Below, one piece after another: positions 52,840 through 62,097 of a stretch of 64,000 nucleotides of DNA. The notes beneath the pieces are model-generated. The model did not search any database, was not told where the DNA came from, and saw nothing but the letters and a program-made list of their open reading frames with translations. The position numbers and the translations under genes are program-made. This DNA comes from Azotimanducus chitobiosivorans. Its GTDB lineage: Bacteria > Pseudomonadota > Gammaproteobacteria > Pseudomonadales > Azotimanducaceae. Every line of letters begins with the position of its first letter. Position 1 is the first letter of the stretch. The DNA lies in contig OZ241339.1 of assembly GCA_965200235.1 (NCBI GenBank), positions 2,170,001 through 2,234,000 on the forward strand, in the 5' to 3' direction.

Positions 52840-53613
52840 TTACCGGGCAGGCATTCGTAAGCCGCCATCTAGGCGGATGCACTCGCCGTTGATGTATTCG
52901 TTATCCACCAGAAACAGTGCCAGCTTACCAACCTCTTCCGGCTTGCCGAAGCGTTTCGGAAATTCCACAGCTTTGAGAAGATGGTCTTTTACGCTCTCAG
53001 ATGCGCTCAACATCATGTCAGTGCCGATAATGCCCGGCACAATGGTGTTGACACGGATGCCGATGCTCGACAGATCGCGAGCAGCCGTGATGGTCATGCC
53101 GATAATGGCGGCCTTGCCCGCGGAATACGCGATCTGACCCATTTGCCCTTCAACGCCGGCGACTGAGGCCGTGTTGATGATCACGCCACGCTCACCACTT
53201 TCGGTGAGCGGCTCATTCCTAGACATGACTTCGGCAGTGTAAGCCATCATGTTGAAGGTACCAACGGCATTCAGAGCAAGGGTGTCGGCGAACACTTTTT
53301 CGTCGTGAACGCCTTTCCTGCCGACGAGCTTTCCGCCACCGGTGGCGCCACCAGCGATGTTGCAAATAATGTGGATGGTGCCGAAATCGGTGGCGATCTG
53401 ATTGATCACGTCGTGCGCATTGTCGCTGTCGGTAATGTCCACCTTGTAGGCGCGCGTATCGCCACCGAGCTCGGCCGCAATAGCCCGAGCGCCTTCTTCG
53501 TTGTAGTCGACGATGGCGAGCTTCGCACCGGCCGCATGCAACACCTTCGCTGTCGCGCTACCCAATCCACCCGCTGCGCCGGTTACGACGGCGACCTTGC
53601 CTTGAACGTTCAT
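52840..53613 (-). CDS. 3-hydroxyacyl-CoA dehydrogenase type 2-like SDR (HSD10-like)
   Basis: 257 residues. TGAAGGLG, Ser in INTASVAGVEGQMGQ and the Tyr-Lys of IAYSAGKAAIIGMTI. The IAYSA.K motif with GQ(M/I)GQ just before and VPGIIGTDMM after is typical of HSD10 or 2-methyl-3-hydroxybutyryl-CoA dehydrogenases. With the thiolase directly downstream it supports a beta-oxidation role. It is divergent from the ligase at 53672. Confidence 0.85.
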   Translation of the reverse strand: MNVQGKVAVVTGAAGGLGSATAKVLHAAGAKLAIVDYNEEGARAIAAELGGDTRAYKVDITDSDNAHDVINQIATDFGTIHIICNIAGGATGGGKLVGRKGVHDEKVFADTLALNAVGTFNMMAYTAEVMSRNEPLTESGERGVIINTASVAGVEGQMGQIAYSAGKAAIIGMTITAARDLSSIGIRVNTIVPGIIGTDMMLSASESVKDHLLKAVEFPKRFGKPEEVGKLALFLVDNEYINGECIRLDGGLRMPAR

Positions 53614-53671
53614 AGTCCCTTGCCCTGCGTCTTTTCGTTAGAATCGTCTAGCGACGGGAGGTAGATGATAG

Positions 53672-55219
53672 ATGAAATTAATTGACCACGTACATGCACA
53701 TCCAGATAAACCCGCTGTTATCACCGATTCCGGGGATTCCCTCACATACAAAGAGCTAGAGGATCAATCCATTGCCGTCGCCCGCTTATTCAAAGAGCTG
53801 GGATTGCAGAAAGGAGACTGCATTGGATTATTGCTGTGCAATAGCCCGCTCTACTTTGTGGTCGCTTGGGCCGCCCAGAGAAGCGGTCTCTATTACACGC
53901 CTATCAACTGGCACCTGTCAGAGGACGAAATCTGCTATATCGTTGAGGATTGCGAAGCCAAGGTCTTGTTTGCCGATGCGAGGCTCGGCGCATCGCTCGA
54001 TGGGCTTCTCAAGAACACGCCTTCATTGCAGGCCTGCTTCTCCGCGCATGGCGAGCACCCCGGCTTTACCTCTTTGGAAGCGGCCCTGACGGACTACCCT
54101 GTGACGCCCTTAGACGAGGAGCCTGCGGGGATGGTCATGTTTTATTCCTCCGGGACAACCGGCCGGCCCAAAGGGATAAAGCGACCGCTGCCAGAGACAG
54201 ACTATAGTGAAAACAGCGGCCTAGAACCGCTGATGGAGAATCTCTGGGGATTTACCGATCAATCCATCTATCTCAGCCCGGCGCCCTTGTACCACGCCGC
54301 GCCACTCGGTTGGTGCATGAGCACGCAGCGTATCGGCGGCACCGCGGTCATCATGGACAGGTTTGACGCTGAGCGGTTTCTTGCCCTAATAGATAGATAT
54401 GCAGTCACCCACACCCAGTGCGTACCGACAATGTTCGTGCGCATGCTAGAACTTCCCGACGCCGTCCGTGCGCAGTTTCAACTCTCGTCATTGCAGTTCT
54501 GCATTCATGCCGCCGCGCCCTGCCCGATTTCAGTCAAGGAGCAGATGATCGCCTGGTGGGGGCCGCTGATTTTCGAGTTTTATGCGGGGAGTGAAGGCTT
54601 TGGCCTCTGCGCCATCACAACCGAAGAGTGGCTGCAGCATAAAGGTTCGGTGGGCAAACCCTTGTGGGGGCGTATCTCTATCATTGGAGATGACGACCAA
54701 CCAGTGGCTACCGGTGAGGTAGGGAAAATCTACTTCGCTGCCGAAACCATTAACTTCACCTACCACAATGCACCCGAAAAAAGGGATGAGTGCATTCTCG
54801 GCGACTCTTTAGCCACCTATGGCGACATGGGATATGTGGACAGCGATGGCTATCTGTACCTGGTTGATCGCCGAACCGACCTGATTTTGTCGGGCGGGGT
54901 CAATATCTATCCGAGCGAGGTGGAAGCTGTACTGCGCGAGCACTCGGCTGTATCCGATGTCGCAGTCGTGGGCGCCCCCGACCCGGTCATGGGTGAGGTT
55001 GTCGCAGCAGTGATTGAACTGCGGCCAACGCATGCTCAGAGCGAAGCGCTCAAGGAAGATTTATTGAAGTTCTGCGCGCAGCGCATCGCGAAGTTCAAGA
55101 CGCCGCGCATGATCGATTTCGAGCGCCTGCCGAGGACCGAAACCGGCAAAATGTTGCGCCGCGTACTCAAGGAGCGTTACAAAGCGCTCGCCACTGGTGA
55201 CGCGCAAGGTCACGCCTGA
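53672..55219 (+). CDS. Acyl-CoA synthetase (AMP-forming)
   Basis: 515 residues; GGGAGG upstream of the ATG. P-loop VMFYSSGTTGRPKGIKRP, EFYAGSEGFG, hinge YLVDRRTDLILSGGVNIYPSEVE and Lys in RTETGKMLRRVLKE. The FYAGSEG motif and KGIKR are typical of ligases from terpenoid or steroid clusters. It is followed by the broken P450 gene in convergent orientation. Confidence 0.9.
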   Translation: MKLIDHVHAHPDKPAVITDSGDSLTYKELEDQSIAVARLFKELGLQKGDCIGLLLCNSPLYFVVAWAAQRSGLYYTPINWHLSEDEICYIVEDCEAKVLFADARLGASLDGLLKNTPSLQACFSAHGEHPGFTSLEAALTDYPVTPLDEEPAGMVMFYSSGTTGRPKGIKRPLPETDYSENSGLEPLMENLWGFTDQSIYLSPAPLYHAAPLGWCMSTQRIGGTAVIMDRFDAERFLALIDRYAVTHTQCVPTMFVRMLELPDAVRAQFQLSSLQFCIHAAAPCPISVKEQMIAWWGPLIFEFYAGSEGFGLCAITTEEWLQHKGSVGKPLWGRISIIGDDDQPVATGEVGKIYFAAETINFTYHNAPEKRDECILGDSLATYGDMGYVDSDGYLYLVDRRTDLILSGGVNIYPSEVEAVLREHSAVSDVAVVGAPDPVMGEVVAAVIELRPTHAQSEALKEDLLKFCAQRIAKFKTPRMIDFERLPRTETGKMLRRVLKERYKALATGDAQGHA

Positions 55220-55260
55220 GCAATTGTCGAGGACGGAACGACCTATACCGAAGAAGGTAT

Positions 55261-56007
55261 TTACTCCTTCATTGTCCACTTCAAGTGCAAGTCACTGGGG
55301 TGGAAATTGCCCAATTTATAGGTGACCTTGTAACCATCCGTCAAATGAAAGTCTGGGGCTTTCTCTAGCCATGCGGATAGCGCGACGCGCAGTTCCCGAC
55401 GCGCCAAATGTGACCCGGCACAACGATGCACGCCGGCCCCAAACGCGAAGTGCGGATTGGGACCCCGATGGAAATCGACTTCGTCCGGATCGCCGACCAC
55501 ACCCGGATCATGGCTCGCGTAGATAAAGGGAAGAATAATCCGATCGCCAGCTTGCATGGAGATGCCATGAAATTCCACGTCTCGCTTGACATAGCGAGGC
55601 GATATGATCCAAGAGTAGTAGCGCAAGAGCTCTTCAATCGCCGATGGAACGAGCTCCGGGTCATCGATCAGTTTCTGCTTTTGGTCTGGGTTGATGCCAA
55701 GGTAGTAGAAGATATGTAGCAATCCCGCGGTCACAGTATCGAGGCCGGCCATGAACAACAGTCCGCAGGTACCCAGCAGATCGTCTTTTTCAATTGGCTT
55801 GCCGTCTATTTCCGCCCGTATCAAATGCGAGATGATGTCGTCCTTGGGTTGCTTTTTTCGTTCCTCGATAAGGCCATCCATGCAGTCGTAAATGGATTGG
55901 ACGGCGCCCTTTATGTCTTCGAGGGCGGTCCCTTCCGCGCCGGAAAGCAGAGTTTCCTCCCACTCAACAAAAGTCGCTTGCTGCTCGAGCGGCATGCCCA
56001 TCATGGC
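55261..56007 (-). pseudogene. Cytochrome P450, C-terminal part (split by IS)
   Basis: Holds the I-helix (AGLDTVTAGLLHIFYY), EELLRYYSWI and the haem site FAFGAGVHRCAGSH. It joins in frame with 57627-58127 after removing the IS and one CATGAATAC copy, giving 415 residues, nearly the length of the intact P450 at 31828 (419). Closest relative in the window is that same P450 (HVP, FARP.PATVFM, MMG.P). The current gene cannot make a whole protein. Confidence 0.92.
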
Positions 56008-56016
56008 CATGAATAC

Positions 56017-57626
56017 CCTAATTCCCTGATAAGGAAAAGGAAGGAAGCGAGGGAGGGCGCACGCTGACAGGCGTAGTTTGGCAAAATGCCGGTATCGTTT
56101 AAGTCACCCGGCAGGTGCGCCCATGAAGAAGATTATAGAACCAAACCCGGCGAAGGTGGAGACGGAGTTCACGGACGCGCTGCTGACGGGGTGCGGGGGG
56201 TGGTCGGTGCTGGCGAGGCTGGCGAAGAAGCTCGGGCTGCTGAGGCAGCTGTCGGAATGCGTGCGGGTGAAGACGCGCGCGCGGCGCGTCGGACGGGGAG
56301 GTGCTGTGGAGCCTGGTGGCGTCGCTGTCGGCGGGGAACGGTTCGCTGTCGGACCTGGACGCGCTGAGGGCGGACGCGGTGGGGAAGCGGCTGCTGGGGC
56401 TGCGGAGGGCGCCGAGCGGCCGGCGCGCCGGGGAGTGGCTGTCGCGTCTTGGGAAGTCGGAGGTGCGGGCGCTGCTTGGGGTGGCGAGGGGGTTCGCGAA
56501 GCGGGTGGCGCCGGACGTGGTGTCGCACGAAGTGTCGGAGAAGGGGTACGTGCCGGTGTTCGTGGACGGGACGGGCATCGAGGTGGACGGGGCGCTGTTC
56601 GAGGGCGCGGGGAAGCTGTACGACGGGCGCCGGGGGTACTGGCTGCACGGGGTGTTCGTCGGGGGGCTGTGGGCGAGCGGTCGGCTGCGGCGGGGCGGCG
56701 TGGACGTGGCGGGCGGCTGGCGCGGGCAGTTGGAGCATGACGTGGCGCCGCTGCTGCCGGAAGGGGCGCCGGTGTGGCTGCGTGCGGACAACGCGTACTA
56801 CCGGGGGAAGCTGGTCGAGTTCTGCCGCGAGCGCGGGTGGGACTATTCGATCAGCCTGACGGACGACCGCAAGCGGGGGCCGGTGCTGGACGTGCTGGAG
56901 GGGCTGCCGGAGTCGGCGTGGGAGGACATCGGGATGGGCGAGCAGGCGACGTTCTCGCTGCACCGTCCGGAGGGCTGGGAGGAGCAGTGGTACGTGGTCG
57001 TGCGCAAGCTGGTGGAAGGGAGGCAGAAGGTGCTGATCCCGGCGCACACGGTGATCCTGGTGTCGCGGAACGACCTGCCCTTGAAGGAGCTGGTGCGGCG
57101 GCACCGGGGGAAGCAGGGGCAGGAGAACGCGTTCAAGGGGCCGCTGGTGGAGCTTGGTCTGCACCACCCGCCGTGCCGGGGATACCGGGCGAACCAGGCG
57201 TTCTACGCGTGCGGGCAGCTGGCGCAGCTGCTGCTGGTGGCGATGCAGTACGGGCTGCTGCCGAAGGCGGCGAGGAAGCACGGGCTGCGGCCGCTGGTGC
57301 GGCACGCGGTGCGGACGGTGGCGAGGCTGGTGCGCACCGGCAGGCGGCAGGTGCTGCGCTTCGCGAAGAACAATTTCCGGCTGGACTGGCTGTACTGGTG
57401 CGCGGTGCGGCTTGAGTGACGCCCCGCGGGGCGCGCCCTGGCGCAACGGGCGGGCGCTGCCGGGGGCGGCGGGCTGGTGCCTGCCCGGGCCGGAGCAGAG
57501 GGCGAAAACGCCCGTGTCCCGGACGCAAATCAGCGGCAAATCGCCTCCCCATCCTAGTTCTTGAACTTAACACCAAGACAAGCCGCGCAAGAAACTCAAC
57601 TCTGCTGCCTTAACAGGGGATTGAGG
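56017..57626 (+). mobile_element. Insertion sequence, IS4/IS1380 type (1610 bp), with 9-bp target duplication
   Basis: Ends are CCTAATTCCCTGATAAGG (left) and CCTCAATCCCCTGTTAAGG (right, reverse complement), matching with one gap and two differences. CATGAATAC flanks both sides (56008-56016 and 57627-57635). One transposase with a frameshift lies inside; 57420-57626 is non-coding and opens with a GC palindrome (GCCCCGCGGGGC). Far more GC-rich than its surroundings. Confidence 0.9.
56123..57419 (+). pseudogene. DDE transposase (IS4/IS1380 type), frameshifted near 56280
   Basis: The N-terminal frame starts MKKIIEPNPAKVETEFTDALL at 56123 and reads to about 56280. The rest is in another frame (open 56301-57419), reading SDGEVLWSLVASLSAGNGS through VFVDGTGIEVDG, VWLRADNAYYRG and the YREK-like LVELGLHHPPCRGYRANQAFYACGQLAQLLL. 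The switch falls in a (CG)n run (GACGCGCGCGCGGCGCG). It could be programmed frameshifting, a mutation or a sequencing slip. Family assignment IS4 or IS1380 is tentative. Confidence 0.75.
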
Positions 57627-58127
57627 CATGAATACGGTGGCGGGGTATGGGCGCGCAAAATCATCCATAAAGGAGGCTGATTCGCCCGCCGGAACAATCC
57701 TGTCGAGTAGTGTATTGCACACTGTGCGAATCCTGTCATCCATGGCTTGGATGGCCCTCGGCGAAAAAATCGGCGCCAGTATGGACCGGTACTTGCCGTG
57801 ATCGGGCGGATCGAGCGTGAAGGGAATCAAGGGTTGCGGCCACACATCTACGCCGATTGCGGTTTCGCTGGTTGACCTGAACAGATCCGGATTTTGCAGT
57901 ACCTCACGCTGTAGATCCGCTCTGGCGATCGTCCAACCGCCTGCATCGACAGCAATCTCGGTACGGTCAAGTTGAAAAAATATTGGCGGCAGCTGCTCTA
58001 TTATCCGTTGATAGACTTTTATCGGGTTATCGATGTAGACAGGCTCGATCAATTCGCTCTCAAAAACCAACGCCCGGGGCACATGGCTGGGGACGTTCTC
58101 TGGCAGATCCTTGACTTGTAATAGCAT
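57627..58127 (-). pseudogene. Cytochrome P450, N-terminal part (split by IS)
   Basis: Starts at ATG 58127 with GGAGAAAG upstream and reads LQVKDLPENVPSHVPRALVFE through FARPYPATVFM before entering the IS and stopping. Contains the substrate-proximal N-domain (DNPIKVYQRIIEQLPPIFFQLDRTE) and the C-helix region LDPPDHGKYRSILAPIFSP. Divergent from the SDR at 58266. Confidence 0.92.
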
Positions 58128-58265
58128 CGCTTTCTCCAAAAGAATACAACCTGCTTCAATCTTCCTTACGCATGTCCTTGAATCTTTTGCGGCCGATGTG
58201 GATTTTAGGCACCGTGCCATTTCGAGGGTAAGTATGCTACTTTTTATCTTTGAGTTGGAGAAAGC

Positions 58266-59147
58266 ATGGGCAAAGTCGCACTCGTCACAGGGGGCTCATC
58301 GGGTATCGGCGCGATGATCGCTGAGGAGCTTCACAAAGCTGGCTTCAAGACAGTCGCTGCAGCAAGGCGATTGGAAAAAATGGCTTCATTGCAAGCTTTA
58401 GGCGTAACGGCAGTACAGTTGGATGTGACAGATGAGGCGTCAACTGACCGCGGCTTGGCTGAGATTCGCAGCTCGGTCGGTGAGATAGATATTCTGGTGA
58501 ATTGCGCTGGTGTGGCGCCAATGGGCCCGGCCGAGCTGGTTCCAGAAAAAACAGGCAGGTATGTATTTGAAGTCAATTATTTTGCCTTGATATCGCTCAC
58601 AAGAAAATGCCTGCCCTATATGCGCAAGCAGCGTTGGGGGCGCGTCATTAATATTTCTTCTCCGGCTGGCGTGTTCACGCAGCCCTTCAATAGCTGGTAC
58701 AACGGATCCAAGCATGCAGTCGAAGGGTTTACCAAATCACTACGACAAGAAATGGCTCAATTTGGTGTTGTGTCGTCGGTCGTCAGGCCGGGGGCAATCA
58801 AGAGCGAACTGATGGATTCAGTTTTGAATGAGTCGGCAGCCGGTTTGTACGATGAGTACGATGCGTCGTACGGTCGCTATGTGGACGTTCAACGCCAGAT
58901 CTTTTCGAGAAGCAGCGGAGGCGAAGCGGATTCGAGAAAAGTTGCGCTGGCGGTCGTGAAAGCGGCGACTTCTCGCAACCCTAGACTGAGCTACAACGCA
59001 CCGTTTAGTGCTGCGGCCACAGTGTTTGTGTGCAGATTTCTTTTGCCGGAGAACGTCAGCAATCGATTGTTTGCTCGGTATATGGGCTGCAAGCCTAGTG
59101 TCCTTAATCATGCAGTGGAAACTGCTGATAGTGACCGCTGTAGCTGA
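58266..59147 (+). CDS. Short-chain dehydrogenase/reductase (paralogue 3)
   Basis: 293 residues. TGGSSGIG, NCAG, Ser in INISSPAGV and WYNGSKHAVEG. Related to the SDRs at 26285 and 50758, sharing FKTVAAARRLEKM and VGEIDILVN. Its 3' end overlaps the convergent Nudix gene by 44 bp. The start is 139 bp from the P450 ATG on the other strand, so a shared promoter region is likely. Confidence 0.88.
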   Translation: MGKVALVTGGSSGIGAMIAEELHKAGFKTVAAARRLEKMASLQALGVTAVQLDVTDEASTDRGLAEIRSSVGEIDILVNCAGVAPMGPAELVPEKTGRYVFEVNYFALISLTRKCLPYMRKQRWGRVINISSPAGVFTQPFNSWYNGSKHAVEGFTKSLRQEMAQFGVVSSVVRPGAIKSELMDSVLNESAAGLYDEYDASYGRYVDVQRQIFSRSSGGEADSRKVALAVVKAATSRNPRLSYNAPFSAAATVFVCRFLLPENVSNRLFARYMGCKPSVLNHAVETADSDRCS

Positions 59148-59679
59148 CCTCTCCAATCCGAATAGAAAAGTGACCGGTTCGAGCCCATTGGTAGATCTGT
59201 CTGAAGTTCGGTTCAAGCTCGGGATAGGCCATCGTCTCCCAAGGCGCTTCGCCTTCGCCGAACCAGCCCCAGTCTTCGGTTTCCGCCGTGGTCGAAGCAT
59301 CCAGGAGCCGCTTTACCGGACACCGGAACGACATGTACACCTGATCGATTGACACCACGGCCCCGATGCTCATCAAGAGCATGTCTTCACTGGGAATGCG
59401 AATTCTCGTTTCCTCAAACAGTTCCCGCGAGGCGGCCTGTTGCGGCGTTTCGCCTGACTCGATGAATCCCGACGGGAACGACCATAGGCCTCGTGCGGGC
59501 TCGATCCTGCGCTTCGCCCAGAAGAGCTTGTCACCGCAATAGAGAACAACGGCGACCAGCAGTTTGGGATTCGTGTAGTGGACATAGCCGCAGCGCTGAC
59601 AGTACTGCCGCACACGGTCATCGCCGGGCGGCACGCCCTCCTTCAGCTCACTTCCACAGCCGTAGCAGAACGGCATCAT
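59104..59679 (-). CDS. NUDIX hydrolase with N-terminal zinc ribbon (NudC-type)
   Basis: 191 residues. Zinc ribbon from four Cys (FCYGCGSEL and QYCQRCGYVHY), then the Nudix box GFIESGETPQQAASRELFEET, matching Gx5Ex7REUxEE. Zinc-ribbon Nudix proteins hydrolyse NAD(H)-type dinucleotides or related pyrophosphates. It is unlike its neighbours in function and may be a conserved housekeeping gene inside the catabolic region. Confidence 0.88.
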   Translation of the reverse strand: MMPFCYGCGSELKEGVPPGDDRVRQYCQRCGYVHYTNPKLLVAVVLYCGDKLFWAKRRIEPARGLWSFPSGFIESGETPQQAASRELFEETRIRIPSEDMLLMSIGAVVSIDQVYMSFRCPVKRLLDASTTAETEDWGWFGEGEAPWETMAYPELEPNFRQIYQWARTGHFSIRIGEVSYSGHYQQFPLHD

Positions 59680-59720
59680 TCACTTCTGTGGGGCCCGCAT
59701 CGGGAAGCCACCCATGCGCC

Positions 59721-60530
59721 CTACTTATTCACGAATCTTGGCTCGCGCTTCTCTATAAACGCCAGAGCACCTTCTTTGGCATCGTCGCTGGCCAGCACTT
59801 CCTTGGCAACTTTCCACTCCAGTTCATAGGCTTCTTCAACGCGCATTCCGCGTGTATGCAATACGGTTTCCTTTGCTTTTTGCACGGCGAACGGCCCGTT
59901 GCGCGCGATCTTTGCGGCGATCTCCATTGCTTTCTCCATCACCTGATCCGCCGGCACGACATGGTTGAGGAATCCATACTGGAGCGCCTCCTCGGCGCTC
60001 ATAAAGTCGCCTGTGAGAATGAGCTCCATGGCTTTCGCGAATGGGATCTGTCTGGGCAGCGTGGTCAAAGACGTGCCGGGCGGCAGGCCTAGCTGCACCT
60101 CCGGAATCGCGAATCTCGCGGTGTCAGATGCCACGCGAATATCCGCGTAGAGGCAGAACTCAAAGCCGCCCGCGATGCAGAAACCGTTGATGGCACACAC
60201 AACCGGCTTGTGATGCGGAAAATGCCGCATGTTCATCTTGGGCAGCATATCGTCCTTGAGCATGCGCGTTTCCCATTCGTCTTCCGGTTCCCGCAACCCA
60301 TTGAGAACAGGCGTCAAACGATCAAGGTCGCCTCCGACCGAAAAAGCCCGGTCGCCCGCACCGGTGACTAGCGCGACTCGTATGCTGTCGTCTTGACCGA
60401 TATCGTCCCAGGCATCGACGAGCCTGCACACCATCTCAGAGGTCATGGCATTCAATTTCGCGGGGCGATTCAGCGTCAGTATCGCGATGCCGTCTTTTTT
60501 CTCCACGATCAGATGATGTTCGGAGTCCAC
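59721..60530 (-). CDS. Enoyl-CoA hydratase (crotonase) family protein
   Basis: 269 residues from a GTG. First oxyanion segment TGAGDRAFSVGGDLDRL (Ser in place of the usual Cys), second INGFCIAGGFEFCLYADIRVASD, then FAIPEVQLGLPPGTSLTTLPR. The Glu of PEVQLG agrees with hydratase activity. First of a run of minus-strand genes with hydrolase, isochorismatase-like and AcuI-like genes. Confidence 0.87.
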   Translation of the reverse strand: MDSEHHLIVEKKDGIAILTLNRPAKLNAMTSEMVCRLVDAWDDIGQDDSIRVALVTGAGDRAFSVGGDLDRLTPVLNGLREPEDEWETRMLKDDMLPKMNMRHFPHHKPVVCAINGFCIAGGFEFCLYADIRVASDTARFAIPEVQLGLPPGTSLTTLPRQIPFAKAMELILTGDFMSAEEALQYGFLNHVVPADQVMEKAMEIAAKIARNGPFAVQKAKETVLHTRGMRVEEAYELEWKVAKEVLASDDAKEGALAFIEKREPRFVNK

Positions 60531-60560
60531 AGCCCTTTCTCCCTAACCAATTGTGTCCGG

Positions 60561-61400
60561 TCAGCCCGTATGCTGACGTTTGAGGAAATCGACCATCAAC
60601 GGATTGACGATTTCCGGGCGTTCGATGTTTGGACAGTGCCCACACTCTTCAATCACGTGCAATTCGCAGTTTGGAATTCGAGCCGCCATGGCATCGGCGT
60701 AATTGGGTTCCCTGAGCTTGTCCTCGCGTCCCGCGATTAACAGGGTGGGAAAGGCCACCTGCTCATACGCCGTTGTGTCTTCGCGGCCAAATTCCGGTCG
60801 CGCTTCAGCGAAGGGTGACTTGAAACGAGCGGCCGATGTGCTCTCCCACGCACCGGGCATCTTCGCAAACACCTGCCGCTTCGCGATGTAGTCGGCATCC
60901 TCGGACCACTTCGAATCGTGCATCATGGCGTTCAGCAAGTTGGCCATCGCTTCATCGGAGCCATTATAGTCGAGCATTGCCTGACGGTGCGCATTGTGGG
61001 GCGCGAACCCGCCGCCGCCGCAGATGATAAGAGAGCGAATCGGCAGCATCTCAGGCTGACTCGCGGCAATCCCGATGAGGTTGGTGCCACCCATGGAATT
61101 GCCAATAAAATCGGCCTTCTCGATGCACAGCAGCTGCAGGAATCGCTCTAGGTGCCGGTAGACAAACGCACGGGCATCGTTGAAGCGGTACACCTTGTCC
61201 GTGCGCCCGTAGCCGAGCCAGTCAGGAGCCACAACGCGAAAGTGCTTCGCGAGGGCGTCAAGGTTATATTCCCAGCTGATCTCCGCGCACGCGCCGTATT
61301 CGCCTGAGTGCAGCAATACGACGACAGGGCCCTCGCCCGCTTCGAGGTAGTGCGTTCGGATGCCATCGACATCTACGTAGTTGCTTGCACAGGTGCTCAC
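60561..61400 (-). CDS. Alpha/beta hydrolase (C-C bond hydrolase-like)
   Basis: 279 residues from a GTG. Nucleophile elbow GNSMGG, acid in AGREDKLREP and His in CGHCPNIERPE. The start (NYVDVDGIRTHYLEAGEGPVVVLLHSGEYGA) and the cap resemble meta-cleavage-product hydrolases such as MhpC/HsaD, but the match by eye is not enough to call one. Cotranscribed with the isochorismatase-like gene. Confidence 0.78.
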   Translation of the reverse strand: MSTCASNYVDVDGIRTHYLEAGEGPVVVLLHSGEYGACAEISWEYNLDALAKHFRVVAPDWLGYGRTDKVYRFNDARAFVYRHLERFLQLLCIEKADFIGNSMGGTNLIGIAASQPEMLPIRSLIICGGGGFAPHNAHRQAMLDYNGSDEAMANLLNAMMHDSKWSEDADYIAKRQVFAKMPGAWESTSAARFKSPFAEARPEFGREDTTAYEQVAFPTLLIAGREDKLREPNYADAMAARIPNCELHVIEECGHCPNIERPEIVNPLMVDFLKRQHTG

Positions 61401-61434
61401 AAGTTGCCCGCGTGGTTGATGTTCCGGGCTGCCT

Positions 61435-62097
61435 CTATCCCGCCGTCTGTTTTTTCCAGCAGTCTATGATTTCCGTGGAAGTGCTGAGATAGCACAGATG
61501 CCGGACCGTATATTTGATCAACTGTTCGGCATACTCGGGGGGGTCGCAGATGACGCAATCCTGGGCTAGGACAACGTGATAGCCGATATTCGTCGCCTCG
61601 ATGGCCGTGCCCAGCAGGGCCACATTCAGCGAGGTGCCGGTGAGCACGAGGTTTTTGACACCGCTATGGCGCAGAAAGTAATCCAAGTCAGTGCCGTAGA
61701 AGGGGCTCATCCCAAGCAAGCGCGACATCACATAATCGTTCTTGCTGTCCTTGGGATACAGCTCCGCAAGCGGCCGGACATTTGCTGTGCCGGTTTCCAA
61801 GCCATAGCTTGGCCCGGCCATGCGCGCGAGCATGCTCGCAAGTGGGCTACTCAATGGATCGGCAAATCCATCGGCGCGACGCTCGGCAGTGCAGTGGAAT
61901 ATGTTGATGTCGCCGATTTCCCGGGCGGCGTTCAGAAAGGCGACCAGGTTGGGTAGAACACCCGTTTCAATTGCATTTGTGCGCTGAGCTTTGAGCGGTG
62001 CATGCTCGCCGAATATGCCCTCCTGCATCTCGCTGACGAGGATGGCGGTTTCACCGCGCGCGAGAAAGTCCTGTGCTTGGGGTCTCATCGTGATCAC
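61435..62097 (-). CDS. Isochorismatase-fold protein lacking the family's catalytic residues
   Basis: 220 residues; the GTG overlaps the stop of the downstream-oriented AcuI-like gene by four bases. The fold is clear (TAILVSEMQEGIFGE, GTDLDYFLRHSGVKNLVLTGTSLNVALLGTAIEA). But the usual Asp in IDMQ is Glu23, the Lys before SAF-GT is Arg126, and the nucleophile Cys in TN.CV is Ala160. All three triad positions are changed, so hydrolysis by the standard mechanism is improbable. A structural or altered catalytic role is inferred. Confidence 0.75.
   Translation of the reverse strand: MITMRPQAQDFLARGETAILVSEMQEGIFGEHAPLKAQRTNAIETGVLPNLVAFLNAAREIGDINIFHCTAERRADGFADPLSSPLASMLARMAGPSYGLETGTANVRPLAELYPKDSKNDYVMSRLLGMSPFYGTDLDYFLRHSGVKNLVLTGTSLNVALLGTAIEATNIGYHVVLAQDCVICDPPEYAEQLIKYTVRHLCYLSTSTEIIDCWKKQTAG

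Noticed and set aside
56169..57539. Long minus-strand ORF of 456 codons inside the IS
   Set aside because: It is antisense to the transposase, Pro/Arg/His-rich and low complexity, as expected from very GC-rich DNA.
59096..59104. CTAGTGTCC as another MITE end
   Set aside because: Only nine bases match, the rest (TTAATCATG) differs, and it lies within the end of the SDR coding sequence.
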